The notes beneath the pieces were generated by a model. It was not told where the DNA came from and ran no database searches. It saw only the letters and a list, made by a program, of their open reading frames with translations. A DNA stretch of 6,456 nt. Source: an uncultured Alphaproteobacteria bacterium (GTDB lineage Bacteria > Pseudomonadota > Alphaproteobacteria > Caulobacterales > Aquidulcibacteraceae). The position numbers and the translations under genes were made by a program. Shown here piece by piece: positions 1 to 6,450 of this stretch. Position 1 is the stretch's first letter. Every line of letters begins with the position of its first letter. The stretch lies in assembly GCA_937967725.1 (NCBI GenBank), contig CALBSY010000514.1:1-6456 (forward strand), in the 5' to 3' direction.

Positions 1-1
1 G

Positions 2-2266
2 AGCTGGGCGGTGCCGCAAGGCCCCAGCCTCGATCCAAAAATAAAGCGTCTCGCGGTGCGCACCGAGAACCATCCGCTCGAATACGGATCGTTCGAAGGC
101 GTGATCCCAAAGGGCGAGTACGGCGCCGGCGCGGTGATCATCTGGGACACCGGCAAGATGCAATGGCTGCTCGACCCGGACGAAGGCATGGCGAAGGGCG
201 AGCTGAAATTCGTGCTGGCCGGCGAGCGGCTGCAGGGCGAGTTTCACATGGTCAAGATCAAACCGCGCGAAGGCGAGCGCGGCAATCCTTGGCTCCTGTT
301 CAAATCGAAGGACGCCTTCGCGGGCAAGGAAGATCCGGTGGCGCGGAACGTCACCAGCGTCGTGTCCGGCCGCACGGTCGAGGATGTCCGCTCCGGCGGA
401 GCGCGCGTGTGGAGCAAAGGCGGTGAGCGCGCGCCGAAGGCGACCAAAGCGCCGAAGTGGGCGTTTGTCGAACCAGCGCTGGCGACGCGCGTGGAGAAAC
501 CGCCGGCGGGCGCAAACTGGATCCACGAGATCAAGTATGACGGCTATCGCATCCAGGCTGCCGCTTCCGGTGACTCTGTGCGCCTCTACACGCGCAACGG
601 CCTCGATTGGACCAGCAAGTTCCAGCCGATCGCCGACGCGTTGGCGGCTCTAAACTTGAGAGATGTGTTGATCGACGGCGAAGCTGCGGTAGCGCACGCC
701 AACGGGCGCACGGACTTTTCATCACTACAGAAGTCACTGGAAAACGGCGTCGCCAAGGGTGTGTCGTACTTCGCCTTCGACCTGCTGGCCGAAGGCAAGC
801 TCGACCTGCGCAAGAAGCCGTTGATCGAGCGCAAGGCGCGCCTGGAAGAGGTGCTAGGCAAGGCCAGGGCGCCGATCCGCCTCAGTCCCTATTTTGAGGG
901 CGGCGGCCCGGACGTCTTGGAGGCGTTCCGCGAAAAGGGACTGGAAGGCATCATCTGCAAAAAAGCAGATTCGAAATATCTCAGCGGTCGCACTAAGTCC
1001 TGGCTCAAGGTGAAGTGCGTGAACGAGCAAGAGTTCGTCATCGTCGGATACCAGCGCTCGGCCAACCGGCCGTTCGCTTCATTGATGCTGGCGGACAAGG
1101 ATGGCGACGAGTTTGTTTACCGTGGCAATGTCGGTACGGGCTTCACCGACAAAACGCTAAAAACGCTCTCTGACAAAATGGCTAAACTCGAGCGCGCAAA
1201 GCCAGCGCTGAAAGTGCCGCGCGAGGCGGCGCGAGGCGCGACTTGGGTCAAACCGGAGCTTGTCGCGCAAGTGAAGTTCGCGGAGTTCACTTCCGAAGGC
1301 GCGGTGCGGCACGGCGTGTTTCTCGGCCTGCGCGGCGACAAGGCGGCGAAGGAGGTCGCCGCTGAGAAAGCCGCGCCAACTTTGAAGTCGCGCGTGCGGC
1401 TGACCCACCCAGACCGCGTGTTGTTTCCGGACTCCGGCGTCACCAAAGCCGAGTACGCCGCCTATCTCGAAGCGGCGGCGGAGCGCATGGGCCCTCACCT
1501 ATTCGGCCGCCCCGTCAGTCTCGTGCGTGCTCCGGATGGCGTCGGCAAGCAAACCTTCTTCCAAAAACACGCCATGGCTGGCGCGCCGAAGCAGATCAAA
1601 ACCGTCGCCATCACCGAGAGCGATGGGAAATCGGAGGACTATCTCACGTTGCCGGACGCTGAGGGGCTAGTCGGCGCCGCGCAGATGTCCGGTGTGGAAA
1701 TCCACATCTGGGGTTCGCGCAACGACGAACTGGAGAAACCCGATCGCCTGGTATTCGATCTCGATCCCGACGAGGGGCTTGATTTTCAGCAGGTCAAGCG
1801 CGCCGCGTTCGACATCAAAGCGCTGCTCGACAACGCCGACCTTCCCTCTTTCGCCATGCTCACAGGCGGCAAGGGCATTCATATCGTGCTCAACCTCAAG
1901 CGCCGCCATGGGTGGGACGACGTGAAGGGCTTCGCCGGCGAGGTGGCTGAACAGATCGCCGCGCTCGATCCCAAGCGCTTCGTCGCCAATATGGCGAAAG
2001 CTAAACGCAAGGGCCGCATCTTCATCGACTATCTGCGCAATGGCCGTGGCGCGACCGCGATTGCGCCTTACTCGGCGCGCGCACGCGGCGCGGCGCCCAT
2101 TGCAGCGCCGGTGAGTTGGGACGAACTGAAAACCATACCTTCGGCGTCGGTGTTTAAGATGAAGGACATGCGCGCACGCCTCTCAGAGCCGGATCCGTGG
2201 GCGGACTACGGCAAAACGGCAGTGTCGATCACCAAGACCGCGCGCGCAAAGCTGGGACTCGACTAG
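2..2266 (+). CDS. ligD: Multifunctional NHEJ ATP-dependent DNA ligase LigD (PE-LIG-POL), 5' truncated
   Basis: LigD works with Ku in bacterial non-homologous end joining: it trims 3' ends, fills gaps and seals breaks. The frame is already open at base 2 (SWAVPQGPSLDP, a conserved phosphoesterase-domain stretch), so the GTG at 11 is internal and the gene begins before the window; 754 codons remain. Domains, counted from base 2: phosphoesterase remnant (about 1-125, including NHPLEY and EGVIPKGEYGAG); ATP ligase with nucleotidyl-lysine motif EIKYDG (Lys178, codon 533-535), FDLL, EGIICKK (about 315) and WLKVK (about 334-338); OB fold to about 445; Pol/primase domain from LTHPDRVLFP (467), with metal-binding DLD (Asp586 and Asp588), GGKGIHI (His627) and FIDYLRN (Asp676). 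The usual length is about 830-900 residues, so roughly 50-100 are missing, including the phosphoesterase His and Asp of the HYDFRLELDG region. PE-LIG-POL is the order of the Pseudomonas enzyme. A Ku gene is not in view. Confidence 0.97.
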   Translation, partial: SWAVPQGPSLDPKIKRLAVRTENHPLEYGSFEGVIPKGEYGAGAVIIWDTGKMQWLLDPDEGMAKGELKFVLAGERLQGEFHMVKIKPREGERGNPWLLFKSKDAFAGKEDPVARNVTSVVSGRTVEDVRSGGARVWSKGGERAPKATKAPKWAFVEPALATRVEKPPAGANWIHEIKYDGYRIQAAASGDSVRLYTRNGLDWTSKFQPIADALAALNLRDVLIDGEAAVAHANGRTDFSSLQKSLENGVAKGVSYFAFDLLAEGKLDLRKKPLIERKARLEEVLGKARAPIRLSPYFEGGGPDVLEAFREKGLEGIICKKADSKYLSGRTKSWLKVKCVNEQEFVIVGYQRSANRPFASLMLADKDGDEFVYRGNVGTGFTDKTLKTLSDKMAKLERAKPALKVPREAARGATWVKPELVAQVKFAEFTSEGAVRHGVFLGLRGDKAAKEVAAEKAAPTLKSRVRLTHPDRVLFPDSGVTKAEYAAYLEAAAERMGPHLFGRPVSLVRAPDGVGKQTFFQKHAMAGAPKQIKTVAITESDGKSEDYLTLPDAEGLVGAAQMSGVEIHIWGSRNDELEKPDRLVFDLDPDEGLDFQQVKRAAFDIKALLDNADLPSFAMLTGGKGIHIVLNLKRRHGWDDVKGFAGEVAEQIAALDPKRFVANMAKAKRKGRIFIDYLRNGRGATAIAPYSARARGAAPIAAPVSWDELKTIPSASVFKMKDMRARLSEPDPWADYGKTAVSITKTARAKLGLD

Positions 2267-2313
2267 CCGCGCGCCTCCACGTGGTCCAAGCTGCGCCGAG
2301 AAAAGTCAGCCCC

Positions 2314-2318
2314 GGAGG
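2314..2318 (+). promoter_or_regulatory. Shine-Dalgarno site of the lipoprotein gene
   Basis: GGAGG lies five bases before the ATG at 2324. It supports that start and argues that the + strand frame is the real gene here, against a long antisense frame covering the same bases. The 57-base gap after ligD contains no convincing terminator, so read-through from ligD is possible. Confidence 0.7.
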
Positions 2319-2323
2319 CCGTC

Positions 2324-3091
2324 ATGCGCCGCGCCTTTGCCACCGCCCTTCTGCTTGCTGCCTGCGGGCAAAGTGAACCGCCACCCCCGTTGCCCGAGAC
2401 AGAACAAGTTGCCGACGCGCCATGGTTCATCTGCGACGGCGTCGATGCCCCGGCGCTGCTTCTGTTGCACCGCGACGGGAACACCGTGCGTGTCGCCGAA
2501 TATGACAAGCCGAATGGCGCGCTGGTCGATCGGTACGATTACGCGCTCGCTGAACCCGAAGGCGCGGCCGGGAGCGTATACTTCGGATTGCAGCGCGACG
2601 GCGCCGACGCCGGCCACGCACGCCACATCAATCCGGGCATGCTGGAAACGCCCGGCGCCGCCTACACCACGCCCTTTACGTCCGTCCAACTCGGCGCGCG
2701 CTCGGTTTCCTGCCGCTGGCTGCCGCGCACGCGTGTGCTCGGTTTCACCGGCAGGCGCAGTTTTGTCATCCACGAGGATCAGGATGGCGACTTGATCTAC
2801 ACGACCTACGATTTCGCCGATGCTGCTACGGCACAGGCGATCGATCTGTCCGACAATGCGCACACCACGACGTTTTCCGCCGAAGTCCGCAACGGCCAGG
2901 AGATGATGAGCGCCGAAGGAGTCACCTACCGATTCGAAGCCGGCGAGGGATTTTCCTACATCGTGAGGCTGCCACGCGGCGGCGCAGGTCAACTCGACGT
3001 CATGCGCGACGGCGCCAGCGTGCAGAGCGAACCTCTGATCGCATTTCAGCAAGGATCGGCGGAGGCGGCCGCATTGCCGGGCGCCGAGTGA
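2324..3091 (+). CDS. Putative lipoprotein of unknown function
   Basis: I do not recognise the family. The 255-residue product starts with a short signal sequence: two arginines, a hydrophobic stretch AFATALLLAA, then a good lipobox (L-A-A-C, lipidated Cys14). Cleavage there would leave a lipid-anchored periplasmic protein. A flexible Pro/Glu-rich tether follows (about 17-30), then a mostly beta-like body with no transmembrane segment. Two further cysteines (Cys37 in FICDGVD and Cys130 in VSCRWLP) could form a disulfide; that is inference. A strong Shine-Dalgarno site supports the start. The gene sits 57 bases after ligD and 32 before the crotonase gene, on the same strand, so co-transcription is plausible, but nothing in it suggests a role in DNA repair or acyl-CoA metabolism. 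The lipoprotein call is fairly firm; the function is open. Confidence 0.8.
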   Translation: MRRAFATALLLAACGQSEPPPPLPETEQVADAPWFICDGVDAPALLLLHRDGNTVRVAEYDKPNGALVDRYDYALAEPEGAAGSVYFGLQRDGADAGHARHINPGMLETPGAAYTTPFTSVQLGARSVSCRWLPRTRVLGFTGRRSFVIHEDQDGDLIYTTYDFADAATAQAIDLSDNAHTTTFSAEVRNGQEMMSAEGVTYRFEAGEGFSYIVRLPRGGAGQLDVMRDGASVQSEPLIAFQQGSAEAAALPGAE

Positions 3092-3111
3092 TGGTCTAAG
3101 CCCGCGCGCAC

Positions 3112-3116
3112 AGGAG
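3112..3116 (+). promoter_or_regulatory. Shine-Dalgarno site of the crotonase gene
   Basis: AGGAG is followed by a seven-base spacer to the ATG at 3124. It fixes the crotonase start, which also matches where family members begin (a short strand before the ITLNRPEARNA motif). Confidence 0.75.
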
Positions 3117-3123
3117 TTCGCCC

Positions 3124-3924
3124 ATGGCATTCGCCACTTACGAGAAAAGCGGCCGCATCGCGACCATCACCTTGAACCGTCCGGAAGCGCGTAACGCCAT
3201 CGGGACGCAACAAGATTGCGACGACCTCGCCGCCGCGTTGCATCGCGCCAATGATGATGCCGAGGTGAGCGCCGTCATTCTCACCGGCGCCGGCAAAGCG
3301 TTCTGCGACGGCGGCGACTTGAAGGCCATCCGCGAACGATCGGGCATCGGGCCGCGCGAGACCCCGGACGGCACGCGTGCCAATTATCGCCGCGGCGTGC
3401 ATTCGATCATCCGCGCGTTGGCGGAGGTGGAAGTTGCCACCATTGCGGCGATGGACGGCCCGGCGATCGGGCTCGGGCTCGACATCGGCATTCTGTGCGA
3501 TCTGCGCGTGGCGGCGCAGTCGGCCAAAATGGCGTCGAGCTTCGTCAAAGTCGGCATCATTCCCGGCGATGGCGGCGCTTGGATCCTAACGCAGGCGATC
3601 GGCGCCACGCGCGCAGCGGAGCTGATCCTAACCGGCGACACCATCGACGCGGCCGAGGCGTACCGTATCGGGCTCGTAAATAAGGTCGTGTCCGACGAAT
3701 GCCTGATGCCGGAGGCGCGCGGGATGGCCGAGCGCGTCGCTGTCAATCCGCCGCGCACCGTGCGTCTCGCCAAGCGCCTGCTCCGTGAGGCGCAGCATGG
3801 GCGCCTCAATGACGTGCTCGAACTATCGGCCGCGTTCCAGGCGCTGGCGCACGAAACGCGCGATCACAAGGAAGCTGTCGACGCCTTCACCGAGAAACGG
3901 CCGCCAAAGTTCACAGGCGAATGA
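3124..3924 (+). CDS. Enoyl-CoA hydratase/isomerase (crotonase) family protein
   Basis: This 266-residue protein has the normal length and motifs of the crotonase fold: ITLNRPEARNAI (15-26), the first oxyanion-hole loop AFCDGGDLKAI (59-69), the second oxyanion-hole loop GPAIGLGLDI (112-121), then CDLRVAA and GIIPGDGGAWIL. Such cytosolic enzymes bind acyl-CoA thioesters and catalyse hydration, isomerisation or related steps, often as trimers or hexamers. Aligned by eye to rat mitochondrial hydratase, the two catalytic glutamates (Glu144 and Glu164) correspond to Asp120 and Phe140, so classical hydratase activity is doubtful. The FVKVGIIPGDGG stretch resembles PaaG-like isomerases, and an aspartate equivalent to the PaaG catalytic Asp is present (Asp126). 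The substrate cannot be read from the sequence. The stop lies one base before the DUF72 start, implying translational coupling. Family assignment is firm; the exact reaction is not. Confidence 0.93.
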   Translation: MAFATYEKSGRIATITLNRPEARNAIGTQQDCDDLAAALHRANDDAEVSAVILTGAGKAFCDGGDLKAIRERSGIGPRETPDGTRANYRRGVHSIIRALAEVEVATIAAMDGPAIGLGLDIGILCDLRVAAQSAKMASSFVKVGIIPGDGGAWILTQAIGATRAAELILTGDTIDAAEAYRIGLVNKVVSDECLMPEARGMAERVAVNPPRTVRLAKRLLREAQHGRLNDVLELSAAFQALAHETRDHKEAVDAFTEKRPPKFTGE

Positions 3925-3925
3925 G

Positions 3926-4663
3926 ATGACCGTTCGCGTCGGCATCGGTGGCTGGAACTTCGAAGCCTGGAATGAGAGCTTTTATCCATCCGGCCTGCCG
4001 AAGGCGAAACAGCTTGAATATGCGGCGAGCAAGCTGACGGCCATCGAGATCAACGCCACTTTCTACCGGACCCAGAGTGCAGCCTCGTTCAAGAAGTGGG
4101 CGGCGGCGACGCCCGACGATTTCAAGTTTTCGGTTAAAGCGCCGCGGGCGGCAGTGCAGCGCAAGGATCTGCGCGAGGCGGCGCAATCGATCGAGTGGTT
4201 CTTCAATAGCGGTGTGAGCGAGCTGGGCGCCAAGCTCGGGCCGGTCTTTTGGCAGATGGCGCCTTACAAGAAATTCGATCTGGCGGAGATGACCGCCTAT
4301 TTCGATATGCTGCCGGAGAAGCAAGGCAAGCTGAAGCTGCGCCACGCACTGGAAGTCCGTCACGCCAGCTTCACGGACGATGCGTTCCTGAAGCTGGCCC
4401 GCGAGCGAAACATCGCTGTGGTTACGGTTGAATCCGAGAAGCACCCGCTCATCGTTGAGCCCACCGCGGACTTCGCGTACGCGCGGCTCGAACTCACGCA
4501 GGCCGATGAGCCCACAGGCTACCCGAAGCCTGCGCTCAAGAAATGGGCCAAAACCGCGCGCGATTGGGAGAAATCCGGCGACGTCTTTCTCTACTTCATC
4601 AGCGGCGCCAAACAACGCAATCCCGCCGCGGCAATGGCGATGCTAGATATCCTGCAGGGCTGA
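3926..4663 (+). CDS. DUF72 domain-containing protein (YecE-like)
   Basis: The 245-residue product matches the DUF72/YecE family, a TIM-barrel-like fold of unknown biochemical function. Visible signatures are the N-terminal VGIGGWNFEAW (usually GTSGWxYxxW), FYPSGLP, the strand TAIEINATFYR (38-48), FKFSVKAPR (66-74), LGPVFWQMAP (104-113) and the strand ALEVRHASF (141-149). The C-terminal motif, commonly YFNN followed by A..NA, is here YFISGAKQRNPAAA, so the Asn pair is absent. I chose the ATG at 3926: it puts the conserved first strand at the N-terminus and follows the crotonase stop (3922-3924) by one base. A longer in-frame opening from 3785 lies inside the crotonase gene and encodes nothing family-like. 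No strong Shine-Dalgarno site is visible (only CAGG at 3914-3917), which suits coupling to upstream translation. Length is near the family norm. Confidence 0.93.
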   Translation: MTVRVGIGGWNFEAWNESFYPSGLPKAKQLEYAASKLTAIEINATFYRTQSAASFKKWAAATPDDFKFSVKAPRAAVQRKDLREAAQSIEWFFNSGVSELGAKLGPVFWQMAPYKKFDLAEMTAYFDMLPEKQGKLKLRHALEVRHASFTDDAFLKLARERNIAVVTVESEKHPLIVEPTADFAYARLELTQADEPTGYPKPALKKWAKTARDWEKSGDVFLYFISGAKQRNPAAAMAMLDILQG

Positions 4664-4665
4664 AC

Positions 4666-4688
4666 CAAGGCGCGTGGGCGCCGCCTTG
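4666..4688 (+). terminator. Weak hairpin after the DUF72 gene, possible terminator
   Basis: CAAGGCG (4666-4672) can pair with CGCCTTG (4682-4688) around a nine-base loop, just after the DUF72 stop. No T-run follows, so it is not a canonical intrinsic terminator. It may be a weak terminator, an mRNA-end structure, or chance in GC-rich DNA. The rest of the 92-base gap (4689-4755) should contain the promoter of the next gene, but I see no convincing -35/-10 pair. Confidence 0.25.
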
Positions 4689-4755
4689 CCAAGCTGTCGC
4701 CGCAGCTTCACATTACACAAGAATCAAGGCGCACTTCTTGCGCTCGCGGAACACC

Positions 4756-6006
4756 ATGTCCGAAAACCGCATCGGCCACATACGCCTCACGTCCCATCCC
4801 GGCGCCGGCGCCAAGCTGCGCTTTCCGGTGCAGTGGGGCGCGCCCACCGCGCGCGAGCGCGGGCCGGTGATCGGTTCGATTTCGCAGGAGCGTAACGCGA
4901 TCGGAGCGCACGGCGGCTCATACTCGGTATATCGCGCGCTTGCGGTATCGTCCGGGGCAATGAGCGCGACGGCGAAGCCAGACTTTACCGACACCGCGCC
5001 GGTCGTGGCGTTCGGGCCATTTGCGCAATGGCGCGACGCGGCGAAGATCGTCTCGCTCGATCCCTGGGGGCATTTGGTCGCCGATGCATTTAAGCCGGAG
5101 ATCGACACCGGCGTCGACATTCGCCCGACGATCGCGGTGACGCGCGCCCGGCTGACCCTGCACGAATTGCGCGACGCCATCGCCAAGGGGCGTCTCAAAG
5201 CCGACGGCCAGATCGTACATGAGAGCGGCGACGTTGCGGTGACGAAAGCGGCGATCGATCCAGTGTGGTATTTGCCCGGCGTGGCCGCGCGCTTCGGCGT
5301 CGGCGAGGAGAAGCTTCGGCACACGCTGTTCGAACAGACTGGCGGCATGTATCCCGAACTGATCACCCGGCCCGATCTCAGCGTGTTCCTGCCGCCGATC
5401 GGCGGCATCACGCTCTATATCTTCGGCGATCCGGCGGCCGTCGCAGATCCGGCGCGCAAGCTAACCTGCCGTGTGCATGACGAGTGCAACGGCTCGCACG
5501 TTTTTTTCTTTTTTAATGATACGGCGCCCACCGAGATCTCCACTCTTTCCCTACACGACGCTCTTGCGATCGAAGAAGGCGGCGCCGGCCTCATTGTTTA
5601 CAACCGCAAGGAAGGCCGCGCGCTCGGCGAAGTGACTAAATTCCTCGTCTACAACGCGCGCAAGCGCCAGCCCGGCGGCGATCAGGCCGCGACTTATTTC
5701 GAGCGCACCGAGTGCGTCGCCGGCGTCCAGGACGCGCGCTTCCAACAACTCATGCCCGACGTGCTGCACTGGCTGGGCGTGACCCGCATCGACCGGTTCG
5801 TTTCCATGTCGAACATGAAATACGAAGCGATCACCAACGGCGAGATAGAGATCGGCGAGCGCGTGCCCATCCCAGCGGATCTGGTGCCGCCGGACGCCAG
5901 CGTCGAACTCGAAGCAAAAAAGGCCGCCGGCTATTTCAGCGCCGAGCCGGCCTCCAGTGAAGCTGAACTCACCCGCGTGATCGGGCGTGACCTTAAAGAC
6001 TTCTGA
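4756..6006 (+). CDS. urc1: GTP cyclohydrolase II homologue, URC1 type (uracil catabolism), interrupted by adapter sequence
   Basis: The 416-residue frame matches the long RibA-like proteins of the URC pathway, a uracil-degradation route defined in yeast, rather than the short riboflavin enzyme. A URC-type N-terminal region (IRLTSHPG, ERGPVIGS, SLDPWGHLV, DIRPTIAVTRA, VWYLPGVAARF, TGGMYPELITRPDL) precedes the GTP cyclohydrolase II core: CRVHDEC (first zinc ligand Cys244), KEGRALGE (286-288 EGR, GTP binding) and QDARF (Asp326 and Arg328, equivalent to the E. coli RibA Asp126/Arg128 pair). Residues from about 248 to 272 are translated from poly-T plus an Illumina adapter; they replace the C-x-C that should follow Cys244 after ten residues. 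The predicted protein is therefore partly false, while the gene in the organism is probably intact. The start at 4756 is chosen because the family-like sequence begins there; the in-frame ATG at 4543 lies inside the DUF72 gene. The Shine-Dalgarno site is weak (CGGA). Confidence 0.92.
   Translation: MSENRIGHIRLTSHPGAGAKLRFPVQWGAPTARERGPVIGSISQERNAIGAHGGSYSVYRALAVSSGAMSATAKPDFTDTAPVVAFGPFAQWRDAAKIVSLDPWGHLVADAFKPEIDTGVDIRPTIAVTRARLTLHELRDAIAKGRLKADGQIVHESGDVAVTKAAIDPVWYLPGVAARFGVGEEKLRHTLFEQTGGMYPELITRPDLSVFLPPIGGITLYIFGDPAAVADPARKLTCRVHDECNGSHVFFFFNDTAPTEISTLSLHDALAIEEGGAGLIVYNRKEGRALGEVTKFLVYNARKRQPGGDQAATYFERTECVAGVQDARFQQLMPDVLHWLGVTRIDRFVSMSNMKYEAITNGEIEIGERVPIPADLVPPDASVELEAKKAAGYFSAEPASSEAELTRVIGRDLKDF
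5501..5572 (+). other. Illumina P5/TruSeq universal adapter with poly-T lead, assembly artefact
   Basis: A T-rich run (5501-5514, seven T, one C, six T) leads into a copy of the P5 universal adapter starting AATGATACGGCG at 5515. Compared with the 58-base adapter as I know it, four bases differ: A to C at 5527, A to C at 5540, C to G at 5566, and the last base, T to G, at 5572. Read in the host gene's frame it gives FFFFNDTAPTEIS then TLSLHDALAI, close to the direct translation of the adapter (NDTATTEIY then TLSLHDALPI). Coding sequence of the same protein continues on both sides. The length replaced seems close to the native length, so the adapter stands in for real bases and is not a simple insertion. 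Confidence 0.98.
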
Positions 6007-6399
6007 AGCCCGCGCGCTGCTATCGGCGCAAGCCGTACGCGCAGCGGCCAACCAGCTGTTCGAGCTGGCGCAAGCCGACAAGATGGCGGACTGGCGGCTC
6101 GATCTCAACGCCTTGCCCGCTTGCGCGGATTACGTCGCAGTTCTGATCGGCAAGCGCTATCCGAAGCTCAACGTGCCCTTTCACGCACGCTGGCGCCACT
6201 TCGTGTTCGGCGGCTCGGATCTTTGGACGGAAATTCGAAATGCGGCGGCGTGGCGCGATCCCCATGCGCGCGCGCGAGCCGCGTTCGATCTTGCCATCAC
6301 CTCGGTTTTGCTCGACGCCGGCGCGGGACCGGGTTGGCGCTATGCCGACTCGGCGACCGGGATGATCGCCGCGCGCTCGGAAGGTTTGGTGGTGCTTGA
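5987..6399 (+). CDS. urc4: URC4-type DUF1688 protein, N-terminal part only
   Basis: DUF1688 proteins are the bacterial and fungal URC4 homologues, needed for uracil catabolism by the URC route; their biochemical step is unclear. The frame runs MTLKTSEARALLSAQAVRA, then WRLDLNALPACADYVA, PFHARWRHFVFGG, AFDLAITSVLLDAGAGPGWRY and ARSEGL, all in the order I recall from the family. The full protein is usually about 400 residues; about 137 remain. The start is GTG at 5987: an in-frame stop at 5978-5980 excludes anything earlier, and no other start lies nearer the conserved N-terminus. It overlaps the end of the GTP cyclohydrolase gene by 20 bases, so translation is probably coupled. The frame stays open to 6456, but bases from about 6400 are adapter, and the last one or two codons before that may also be unreliable. 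Confidence 0.88.
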
Positions 6400-6450
6400 A
6401 GATCGGAAGAGCGTAGTGGAGGGTAAGAGAGCAGATCCTGGTGGTCGCCG
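6400..6450 (-). other. Reverse-complement Illumina P5/TruSeq adapter at the window end
   Basis: AGATCGGAAGAGCGT from 6400 is the reverse complement of the P5-side universal adapter, the sequence seen when a read runs past a short insert. The match continues with about seven differences over 51 bases (6415, 6419, 6424, 6430, 6432, 6438, 6439) and ends with a perfect GTGGTCGCCG (6441-6450). The last six bases (6451-6456) no longer match the adapter well. The mismatch density suggests a low-quality read tail. Everything from 6400 on should be regarded as non-genomic. Confidence 0.95.

Noticed and set aside
2276..2283. Palindrome CCACGTGG between ligD and the lipoprotein gene
   Set aside because: A single eight-base palindrome in GC-rich DNA is expected by chance; it has no loop or T-run and no second copy that would suggest an operator.
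2306..3130. Long antisense frame (274 codons) over the lipoprotein gene
   Set aside because: It has low-complexity, Arg/Ala/Gly-rich content typical of shadow frames in GC-rich DNA, while the + strand has a strong ribosome binding site, a lipobox and a coherent product.
3911..4615. Antisense frame of 234 codons over the DUF72 gene
   Set aside because: The + strand frame matches a known family from end to end; the antisense product has no recognisable motif.
4686..4720. TTGCCA and a following AT-richer stretch (CATTACACAA) as a sigma-70-type promoter for the URC genes
   Set aside because: At standard spacing the -10 position reads CACATT, a poor match; the support is too weak to annotate.
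4543..4755. Upstream extension of the GTP cyclohydrolase frame to an ATG at 4543
   Set aside because: It overlaps the DUF72 coding region in another frame, encodes nothing family-like, and the conserved N-terminus starts at 4756.
5501..5514. T-run as an intrinsic terminator or homopolymer slippage site
   Set aside because: It has no stem before it and directly abuts the adapter; poly-A/poly-T next to an adapter is a usual read-through artefact.
5500..5575. A novel inserted domain or mobile-element insertion in the cyclohydrolase
   Set aside because: The bases are the Illumina adapter with four differences, and there are no target-site duplications or inverted ends.
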